DNA from: Gammaproteobacteria bacterium
Lineage (GTDB): Bacteria; Pseudomonadota; Gammaproteobacteria; HK1
Reading direction: 5' to 3'
DNA: 6,031 bases
Assembly: GCA_020444775.1 (NCBI GenBank)
Contig: JAGRHX010000794.1
Coordinates: 1-6,031 of the forward strand
A program made the translations under genes and the position numbers. Positions 1 through 5,508 of this stretch are shown here, piece after piece; position 1 is the stretch's first letter; each line of letters starts with the position of its first letter. The notes below the pieces were generated by a model that was not told where the DNA came from, ran no database searches, and was given only the letters and a program-made list of their open reading frames with translations.

Positions 1-819
1 GCCCGCCGCGCCGTGGCGCCGGTGATCTGCTATCCGAACGAAAGCCTGCCGACACCGGACCTCGACCTCTATCGCCGGGCGCGGACGCAGGCGCGGCCCC
101 TTGCCACGGTGACGGTTCCGCCGCGCGAGGGTGCCGCCTTTCGCGTGCCGGCCGGGGGTTTCTTTCGCATTACCTGCGTCGAGGGACCGCAGGTCGGCGA
201 CATGAACCTGTGGAACGCGCACGACCCGGGCGAGCGGTTCTTCAGCGGCAAGACCCGCCAGCTGCACGCGACCCACGTCAGCATCGGCGACCGCCTCTGG
301 AGCACGCTGCCGTGGCTTCGACCCATGGCCACGATCACCGAAGACACGCTGGCCTGGTACGGCTTCGATGCGGATGGTGCGGGCGTTCACGATGTGATCG
401 GCACCCGTTGCGATCCGTACACCAATCGGCTGCTACGCGCCCAGGACTACGACCACTGCTGTCATTCGAACCTCATCCGGGCCCTGGTGCGCGACCGCGG
501 CTGGACCATCGCGCAGGCACAGGCGCTCGTTCATGACGTGCTCAATGTCTTCATGTGCACCGGCTTCACCGCCGACACCCATCAGTACTTCATGAAGGCG
601 AGCCCGGTGCGCCCCGGTGACCATCTGGAGCTGTTTGCCGAGATGGATCTGCTGTGCGCGCTGTCGACCTGTCCGGGTGGTGACTGTGGCAGCAGCCATT
701 CCGACGACAGCACGCCGTGCTTTCCGTTACGGGTCGAGATCCATGAGCCTGTGCCCGACGCGTTGCGCGGCTGGTCGGCCGCGCAAGCCAATGCCTACCC
801 GAGGACCCACGGCCGATGA
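1..819 (+). CDS. DUF1989 / urea carboxylase-associated family protein, probably 5'-partial
   Basis: The protein matches the DUF1989 family. Numbering from the GTG at 13, visible blocks are GDMNLWNAHD (62-71), ERFFSGKTRQLH (74-85), RPMATITEDT (103-112), HDVIGTRCDPY (126-136), DHCCHSNL (147-154) and a C-terminal PGDHLELFAEMDLL segment (201-214). Short members of the family (UAAP1/2, CgdA/CgdB) sit with urea or guanidine carboxylase, and the CgdAB pair is a carboxyguanidine deiminase. This longer, stand-alone form is usually only named 'urea carboxylase-associated', so its reaction is unknown. No signal peptide or membrane segment is visible, so it is probably cytosolic. It has ten cysteines, several beside His, which may bind metal (inference). 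The GTG at 13 has no Shine-Dalgarno before it and the frame is open to base 1, so the true start probably lies upstream of the window. The gene ends 41 bases before the acylase gene. Confidence 0.88.
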   Translation, partial: ARRAVAPVICYPNESLPTPDLDLYRRARTQARPLATVTVPPREGAAFRVPAGGFFRITCVEGPQVGDMNLWNAHDPGERFFSGKTRQLHATHVSIGDRLWSTLPWLRPMATITEDTLAWYGFDADGAGVHDVIGTRCDPYTNRLLRAQDYDHCCHSNLIRALVRDRGWTIAQAQALVHDVLNVFMCTGFTADTHQYFMKASPVRPGDHLELFAEMDLLCALSTCPGGDCGSSHSDDSTPCFPLRVEIHEPVPDALRGWSAAQANAYPRTHGR

Positions 820-860
820 CCCGTGACGTGGCCGAACCGAGCCGGGGCGTCGGCTGAGCG

Positions 861-3164
861 ATGCGGGTCTCACGCGCGGCCGGTCGGTGTCTCGCGCGGC
901 TGCGGCTCGCCATGTGCGGTGCTCTGCTCGGTGTCTGGCTCGGCGGTTGCAGCCTCATCCCGGACGCCGACGAACGTCTCGCGCGGGATCAACGTCAGGC
1001 GCTGATGCCGACTCGTGGCGCGCCCATCGACGCACCGGTGATCGTGCACTGGAATGCGCAGATGGTGCCGTTCATCGAGGCGCAAAGCGATGCCGATGCC
1101 GCGTTCGTGCTCGGCATGGTGCACGCGCATCTGCGCCTCGCCCAGATGGAGCTGCTGAGGCGTGTCTCCCAGGGGCGACTGGCGGAGGTGGTGGGACCGT
1201 TGGTCACCGACATCGACCACGCGCTGCGGATTCTGGATTTCTCCCGCTCCAGCGACGCGATGCTCGATCTCATGTCCGAGGACACGCGGCTTTGGACCCA
1301 GCGCTTCGTCGACGGCATCAACCACTATCAGGACAGGGTCGAGCGTCTGCCGCCTGAGTTCGGGCTGCTCGGTCTGGAGCCGCGACGCTGGAGCGTACGC
1401 GACGTGCTGACCTTCAGTCGTCTCGCCGGTACCGACGTCAACTGGCTGATCTGGGCGCGGCTGTGGCCGCTGCGCGAGCGCGCCGACTGGCCGCGGCTCT
1501 GGCGTACCCTGGTGGAGAACGGTAGTGAGTCGATGCCGAGCTTCGAGGCCGGCACCGCGGTCGCGGGTCTGGCCGGGCTGTTGCTCGGCAGCGGCCGTGC
1601 CGGCAGCAACGCCATGGCCATCGGCGGCGCGCGCTCGGCGTCCGGCGGCGCGTTGCTCGCAAGCGATCCGCATCTGGGGATCAGCTTGCCGAATCCGTGG
1701 CTGATCGCCGGGCTGAAGTCACCCGGTTATCACATGGTGGGGCTGATGATTCCGGGACTGCCGTTCGTCGCCCTGGGGCGTAATCCGGACATCGCCTGGG
1801 GTGGCACCAACATGCGCGCCGCCTCCAGCGACCTGGTCGATGTCTCGGAACTGGACCCGGCCGCGCTGCAGGTTCGCAGCGAGCGCATCGGCGTGCGCTG
1901 GTGGTTCGATCGACAGGCCCGCATCCGTGTCTCCGAGTACGGTCCGGTGCTGAGCGACGCACCGCTGTTCGAGTCGACGGGCGGACGCACCCTGGCCCTG
2001 CAATGGATCGGACATCGGCCGTCCGACGAGATCGGCGCCATGCTGCAAGCCGCCCGGGCCAGTGACTTCCCCGGTTTCAGACGTGCGTTCGAGCGCTTTG
2101 CCGTCTCCGGTCAGAACATGCTGTACGCCGATCGGCGCGGCAATATCGGTCAGCTGATGGCGGTCACGCTGCCGAGCCGCGCCGGTCGCACACCAGATGA
2201 CCTGGTGAGCACGCCGCGGCGAATCGAACGGGACTGGCAGAGCCTGCTGACCAGCGCAGAGTTGCCCTTTGCCTACAATCCGGACGCGGGCTTTTTGGTG
2301 TCGGCCAACAACAAGCCGGCCGAGACGCCCGTGCCGGTCGGGTATTTCTTCTCCGCCGATGATCGGGTCCAGCGTATGCGCGAGGTCCTTCGCGGCGAGA
2401 CACGGGTCGACGTGCCGCTGCTGGCGGGTCTGCAGCAGGACGTGCTGATGCCATCTGCCGTGCGGCTCAAGAGCGTCTTCCTGGAGCTGCTCCGTGCGCA
2501 TGATGGGCCCCCTGCGTCATCGGCGCCGGCCTTGATCGACAGCCTGCGGCGCTGGGACGGCCGCTACTCGGAGTCGTCCGAAGGCGCGGTGGCCTTCGAG
2601 CTGTTCAAGGATGGCTTTGCCAGGGGGTTCTACGCCGAGCGGTTCGACGAACGGGCCGTCGAGGTGCTGCTCGGTGCCTCGCAGTTCGCACGCCTGCTGA
2701 TTGCCGATCTGAACGAGGCGAGCCCCGCCGAGGTCGAGGCGGGCCTGGGCGCGGGCGTGCAGCGCTGGCTGCAGGGCCGCGAATCGTTCTCGAGCTGGGG
2801 ACAGATGCACCGGCTACGCCTGGCACATCCGCTGGGCATGCTGCCGCTGATCGGCGAGCGCTTCCGCTTCGAGGATCTGCCGGTCGGTGGCAGCAGCCAT
2901 ACCTTGATGAAGACCGCGCACGACAGCAGCGCGGAGCGTCACTACACTCGATTCGGCTCGAACGCGCGCCACATCTCGGATCTGTCGGATCCGGATGCCA
3001 ACTACTTCGTGCTGCTGGGTGGTCAGGACGGCTGGCTGAACGCGGCGGGCTTTCTCGATCAGTTGCCGCTGTGGCGCTCGGGACGTTACGTGCAGGTGCC
3101 GCTGCGGCTGGAGCGGGTGCGCGAGCTGTTCACCGAACGCATGGTCATCGAGCCCGGGCGATGA
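861..3164 (+). CDS. Penicillin acylase family lipoprotein (Ntn-hydrolase amidase)
   Basis: This is a secreted N-terminal-nucleophile amidase of the penicillin acylase / acyl-homoserine-lactone acylase family. Residues 1-29 form a lipoprotein signal: Arg-rich start, hydrophobic core, and lipobox LGGC with Cys30. Ser at +2 predicts outer-membrane sorting in a Gram-negative cell. The family precursor self-cleaves before its nucleophile, here Ser249 in GRAGSNAMAIGG (codon 1605-1607). SGGALLASDPHL follows and places His271 at beta-chain position 23, a His in AHL and cephalosporin acylases but Gln in penicillin G acylase. GRNPDIAWGGTN (306-317) covers the oxyanion region. Asn483 (SANNKP) and Arg502 (ADDRV) match beta Asn241 and Arg263 of penicillin G acylase. 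The C-terminal GGQDGW...DQ...W block is also typical. An in-frame stop at 855-857 makes ATG 861 the earliest possible start. The catalytic set looks intact and 767 residues is normal. The substrate could be an N-acyl homoserine lactone, N-acyl amino acid or other amide. Confidence 0.93.
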   Translation: MRVSRAAGRCLARLRLAMCGALLGVWLGGCSLIPDADERLARDQRQALMPTRGAPIDAPVIVHWNAQMVPFIEAQSDADAAFVLGMVHAHLRLAQMELLRRVSQGRLAEVVGPLVTDIDHALRILDFSRSSDAMLDLMSEDTRLWTQRFVDGINHYQDRVERLPPEFGLLGLEPRRWSVRDVLTFSRLAGTDVNWLIWARLWPLRERADWPRLWRTLVENGSESMPSFEAGTAVAGLAGLLLGSGRAGSNAMAIGGARSASGGALLASDPHLGISLPNPWLIAGLKSPGYHMVGLMIPGLPFVALGRNPDIAWGGTNMRAASSDLVDVSELDPAALQVRSERIGVRWWFDRQARIRVSEYGPVLSDAPLFESTGGRTLALQWIGHRPSDEIGAMLQAARASDFPGFRRAFERFAVSGQNMLYADRRGNIGQLMAVTLPSRAGRTPDDLVSTPRRIERDWQSLLTSAELPFAYNPDAGFLVSANNKPAETPVPVGYFFSADDRVQRMREVLRGETRVDVPLLAGLQQDVLMPSAVRLKSVFLELLRAHDGPPASSAPALIDSLRRWDGRYSESSEGAVAFELFKDGFARGFYAERFDERAVEVLLGASQFARLLIADLNEASPAEVEAGLGAGVQRWLQGRESFSSWGQMHRLRLAHPLGMLPLIGERFRFEDLPVGGSSHTLMKTAHDSSAERHYTRFGSNARHISDLSDPDANYFVLLGGQDGWLNAAGFLDQLPLWRSGRYVQVPLRLERVRELFTERMVIEPGR

Positions 3165-3184
3165 TCGTCCGGATGATCGTCTGG
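3161..3184 (+). repeat. Tandem 12-base repeat at the acylase/GH3 junction
   Basis: Two adjacent copies, ATGATCGTCCGG (3161-3172) and ATGATCGTCTGG (3173-3184), differ at one base. The first copy contains the acylase stop codon and the second ends within the GH3 ribosome binding site. This looks like a small local duplication in the operon spacer. Confidence 0.6.
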
Positions 3185-3187
3185 AGG
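3183..3187 (+). promoter_or_regulatory. Shine-Dalgarno sequence of the GH3 gene
   Basis: GGAGG ends 11 bases before ATG 3199, a rather long but usable spacing. It lies partly within the second copy of a 12-base tandem repeat. It supports ATG 3199 as the start, although the frame remains open further upstream into the acylase gene. Confidence 0.5.
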
Positions 3188-3198
3188 CGGGCAGGCGG

Positions 3199-4773
3199 AT
3201 GTTGGATCTGACCCCGCTGTTGCGTCTGTATGCCGGCTACCGGCGTCATCGGCTGGCGGCGCGCGATCCGATCCGCGTCCAGCGGAGCCAGCTCGAGCAG
3301 CTGCTGCGTCGCGCGGGCCGCACCCGTTTCGGCCGAGAGCATGGTTTCGAGCGCATACAGGACGTGCAAGGCTATCAGGCGCGGGTGCCGATAAGGGACT
3401 ATGAGCGGTTCTGGGACGACTACTGGCGTGACGCCTTCCCCGAGCATCGCGATCTGTGCTGGCCGGGGCTGATGCCGTTCTTCGCGCTCAGCTCCGGGAC
3501 CAGCAAGGGCACCACCAAGTACATACCGTGCAGCGACGCCATGTGTCGCAGCAACAACCGCGCGGCCTGGGATGTGCTGGTCCAGCACGTGCACAACCGG
3601 CCGTCCAGTCAGCTGCTCGGCGGGGTCAGCTTGATGCTGGGTGGCAGCACCGATCTGAGCACCTTGGGGCCGGGCGTGCGCGCCGGCGATCTGAGTGGCA
3701 TCGCGGCTTATCGGGTGCCGTCGTGGCTTGCGGGCCGGGTCCATCCACCGCTAGAGCTCGCCCACCTCAGTGATTGGGAGCGGAAGATGGATGCGATCGC
3801 GCGTGGCGCGCTCGATCTGGACATCCGCACCATCAGCGGCACACCGAGCTGGCTTCTGGTGTTGTTCGATCGCCTGCGTGGGCTGCGGCCGGCCGGTGAT
3901 GGCTCGCTCGCCGAGCTGTTCCCGAATCTGGAGCTCGTGGTTCACGGTGGCGTGAACTTCGCACCCTACCGGCAACGTTTCGAGCAGTTGCTCGAGGGCA
4001 GCCACGCGGAGCTACGCGAGGTCTACGCGGCGAGCGAGGGTTTCTTCGCCCTCGCCGACGCGGGGCCCGAGGACGGTCTGAGACTGTGCGTGGATAGCGG
4101 CATCTTCTATGAGTTCGTGCCGCTGGAATGCCTCGGCGATCCGGATCCACCGCGTCACTGGTTGGCCGATATACAGACCGGCGTCGACTACGCGATCGTG
4201 GTCAGCACCTGTGCCGGGCTGTGGAGCTATCTGGTCGGCGATCTCGTGCGCTTCGTCCAACGCGACCCGCCGCGTCTGCTGGTCACCGGTCGCACCAGCT
4301 ATATGCTGTCCGCCTTTGGTGAGCATCTCATCGAGATCGAGATCGAGACGGCGGTGGCGGAGGCGGCGGCCGACTGCGGCCTGAACGTGGTCGATTTCAG
4401 CGTCGGTGCGATCTACCCGGAGCGTGAGGCCGAGCTGGGCCGGCACCTGTACATCGTCGAGTTCGACCCGCTCGCGTCAGATCCTCAGGAGGTCCCGGAC
4501 GCCGCCCTCGGACAACGCTTCATCGAGATCGTGGATCGACGGCTGATGAGTGCCAACGATGATTATCGCGCCCATCGCGCTGATGGTTTCGGACTTGCCA
4601 GTCCCGAGCTGCGGGTGGTGCCGCCCGGCACCTTCGCCGCCTGGATGAAGGCGCGTGGCAAGCTCGGCGGTCAGAACAAGGTGCCGCGGGTGATCAACGA
4701 ACCTCGGTTGTGGCAGCACCTGCGCGATCACGCCACGACAACGACGGGCTCGCACGACCGGCCGATGCCGTGA
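3199..4773 (+). CDS. GH3 family acyl-adenylating enzyme (acyl acid-amido synthetase-like)
   Basis: The protein belongs to the GH3 (auxin-responsive GH3) branch of the ANL adenylating superfamily. Characterised plant members activate a carboxylic acid with ATP and join it to an amino acid; bacterial members are mostly uncharacterised. Motifs in order are the phosphate-binding loop SSGTSKGTTK (98-107), YAASEGFF (276-283), GLWSYLVGDLVRF (340-352, with the ribose-binding type Asp348), TGRTSYMLSAFGEHL (363-377), and a C-terminal ARGKLGGQNKVPR (485-497), where Lys494 is a candidate catalytic Lys. It is 524 residues long, normal for bacterial GH3 proteins, with no signal peptide, so it is cytosolic. 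A Thr-rich tail (512-516) follows the domain. The gene lies 34 bases after the acylase gene with GGAGG at 3183-3187, consistent with one operon. The acyl substrate and the amine acceptor cannot be inferred. Confidence 0.92.
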   Translation: MLDLTPLLRLYAGYRRHRLAARDPIRVQRSQLEQLLRRAGRTRFGREHGFERIQDVQGYQARVPIRDYERFWDDYWRDAFPEHRDLCWPGLMPFFALSSGTSKGTTKYIPCSDAMCRSNNRAAWDVLVQHVHNRPSSQLLGGVSLMLGGSTDLSTLGPGVRAGDLSGIAAYRVPSWLAGRVHPPLELAHLSDWERKMDAIARGALDLDIRTISGTPSWLLVLFDRLRGLRPAGDGSLAELFPNLELVVHGGVNFAPYRQRFEQLLEGSHAELREVYAASEGFFALADAGPEDGLRLCVDSGIFYEFVPLECLGDPDPPRHWLADIQTGVDYAIVVSTCAGLWSYLVGDLVRFVQRDPPRLLVTGRTSYMLSAFGEHLIEIEIETAVAEAAADCGLNVVDFSVGAIYPEREAELGRHLYIVEFDPLASDPQEVPDAALGQRFIEIVDRRLMSANDDYRAHRADGFGLASPELRVVPPGTFAAWMKARGKLGGQNKVPRVINEPRLWQHLRDHATTTTGSHDRPMP

Positions 4774-4784
4774 CTAGGCTGCCG

Positions 4785-5225
4785 TCAGCGTCGCGGGCCG
4801 CGTCCGAGCAGGGCACGCGCCGAGCCGGCGAAGCTGCTGACCTGCAGGCCGAAGCCATATGGTCGCCGATGCGCCACGCGTCCTTCGATGATCGGCGGAC
4901 GCTCGGCGTCGCTTGCCGAGAAGATCAGTGTCACCTGCTCGGCGAGATCGGGGTTCAGGGCGCTGGCCACGAACACGCCGCCCGCGCCCACGTCGTGGAT
5001 GATACCGACGCCGCTCTGACCTGTGTGCGAGACGATATCGACCAGTGCCAGCGCCCGTTGCCGCTGGTCGATGCGTCGTTCCGAAGGTCTGCCGGTCTCC
5101 GGCGAGGCGGGGTCCGGCTGGGTGGTCTGCGCGACTGGCGGGGCGGTCCGCGGGATGTCGACGCCGGGCAGCGGGACGTTCATGTCCGGTCCAGCCGCGT
5201 CCTGGGGTCGTTTGCTCGTGGCCAT
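4785..5225 (-). CDS. PilZ domain protein with a divergent c-di-GMP motif
   Basis: This is a 146-residue protein with a Pro-rich N-terminal stretch (about 12-48) followed by one PilZ domain (about 50-135). PilZ domains bind cyclic di-GMP through RxxxR and [DN]xSxxG. Here RRIDQR (50-55) supplies RxxxR (Arg51, Arg55). The second motif reads DVGAGG (78-83), with Gly80 where Ser is usual. The rest of the barrel is recognisable: GVFVAS after the motif, a VTLIFSAS strand (98-105), and RPYGFGLQVSSF (121-132). No signal peptide or membrane segment is seen, so it is probably a cytosolic single-domain effector. The start is well supported by AGGAGGG on the minus strand 8 bases before the ATG. Its stop faces the GH3 stop with 11 bases between, and it diverges from the ATPase gene. 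Whether it still binds c-di-GMP is open. Confidence 0.87.
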   Translation of the reverse strand: MATSKRPQDAAGPDMNVPLPGVDIPRTAPPVAQTTQPDPASPETGRPSERRIDQRQRALALVDIVSHTGQSGVGIIHDVGAGGVFVASALNPDLAEQVTLIFSASDAERPPIIEGRVAHRRPYGFGLQVSSFAGSARALLGRGPRR

Positions 5226-5233
5226 GGCCTCGG

Positions 5234-5240
5234 CCCTCCT
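5234..5240 (-). promoter_or_regulatory. Shine-Dalgarno sequence of the PilZ gene
   Basis: The minus strand reads AGGAGGG here, with 8 bases to the ATG at 5225. This is the best ribosome binding site in the window, and it decides the start of the PilZ gene over longer or shorter alternatives. Confidence 0.75.
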
Positions 5241-5315
5241 CGGCTCGCGATCGTTGCCCGGCCGGCGTTCCGGATTCCGGCGCTTCGCTCATCGACACCG
5301 GAAAAAGCAGCGGAG

Positions 5316-5328
5316 CCGCCAATGGCGG
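5316..5328. repeat. Palindrome CCGCCAATGGCGG in the PilZ leader region
   Basis: The 13 bases are a perfect palindrome around a single central A. On the minus strand, a run of five T (5306 to 5302) follows 9 bases later. That gap is too long for a classical intrinsic terminator. A dimeric regulator site is an alternative reading. Confidence 0.25.
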
Positions 5329-5333
5329 GTCCG

Positions 5334-5351
5334 GCTTGATCGGTGTCAAGC
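5334..5351. repeat. Inverted repeat, possible operator
   Basis: GCTTGA (5334-5339) and TCAAGC (5346-5351) are perfect 6-base arms around a 6-base spacer, next to the AT-rich patch of the divergent region. The minus strand of the right arm also reads TTGACA (5349 to 5344), identical to a sigma-70 -35 box, but no fitting -10 lies at the proper distance. It could be a regulator binding site. Arms this short can also arise by chance. Confidence 0.3.
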
Positions 5352-5363
5352 GCGAAGGGGCTC

Positions 5364-5383
5364 GATAAATTATGGTAGTACAT
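5364..5383 (-). promoter_or_regulatory. AT-rich patch, candidate promoter core for the PilZ gene
   Basis: This is the main AT-rich patch in the divergent region. The minus strand reads CATAAT at 5374-5369, five of six matches to the sigma-70 -10 box, followed by TTAT. No recognisable -35 lies 16-18 bases upstream. Transcription from it would give a PilZ leader of roughly 135 bases. The patch could equally serve the ATPase operon on the plus strand, where only 4-of-6 matches (TAAATT, TATGGT) occur. Confidence 0.27.
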
Positions 5384-5420
5384 TCCCAGCCCGGGACCCA
5401 GCTCGTTAACTGGATCGACC

Positions 5421-5437
5421 CCTGGACCGATACCAGG
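5421..5437. repeat. Short inverted repeat upstream of atpD
   Basis: CCTGG (5421-5425) and CCAGG (5433-5437) flank a 7-base spacer about 70 bases before the atpD start. It could be an operator half-site pair or a weak hairpin in the atpD leader. The arms are short, so the call is tentative. Confidence 0.22.
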
Positions 5438-5508
5438 CGCGAACGTGCCCGCGGCGCTGATTGCCCGATACGAACCGACCCGCCAGGCCCGGCAGCCGTC
5501 CACAGCCC

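Larger units (their letters stand above)
5226..5508. other. Divergent intergenic region between the PilZ gene and atpD
   Basis: This 283-base stretch holds no convincing gene. Frames crossing it on either strand show no recognisable protein and run into the flanking genes. It contains the PilZ ribosome binding site, a cluster of TTCCGG-type hexamers, several short inverted repeats and one AT-rich patch near 5364-5383. It must carry the promoter for the minus-strand PilZ gene and very probably the promoter of the ATPase operon, because no plus-strand gene precedes atpD closely. No strong sigma-70 pair could be read for either direction. Confidence 0.7.

Noticed and set aside
870..1673. Long open frame (267 codons) on the minus strand inside the acylase gene
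   Set aside because: No recognisable domain, no ribosome site, and it lies wholly antisense to a gene with a clear signal peptide and catalytic residues. Long antisense frames are expected in DNA this GC-rich.
1719..2501. Second long minus-strand frame (260 codons) inside the acylase gene
   Set aside because: Same reasoning: it is antisense to conserved family blocks, and its composition is that of a reverse-complement shadow.
3145..3744. Minus-strand frame of 199 codons over the acylase/GH3 junction
   Set aside because: It is antisense to the GH3 phosphate-binding loop region and has no recognisable product.
4771..4787. Small hairpin TGAC...GTCA between the convergent stop codons
   Set aside because: Arms are only 4 bases with a 9-base loop and no T-run, too weak to call a terminator.
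5302..5328. Intrinsic terminator or attenuator on the minus strand (palindrome then five T)
   Set aside because: The T-run begins 9 bases after the hairpin and the palindrome has almost no loop, so it does not fit a standard terminator.
4710..5339. Plus-strand frame of 209 codons over the PilZ gene
   Set aside because: It is antisense to PilZ, whose domain and strong ribosome site support the minus strand.
5406..5434. Plus-strand sigma-70 promoter (TTAACT, 17 bases, GATACC) for atpD
   Set aside because: The -10 matches only 3 of 6 consensus bases, so I do not call it a promoter.
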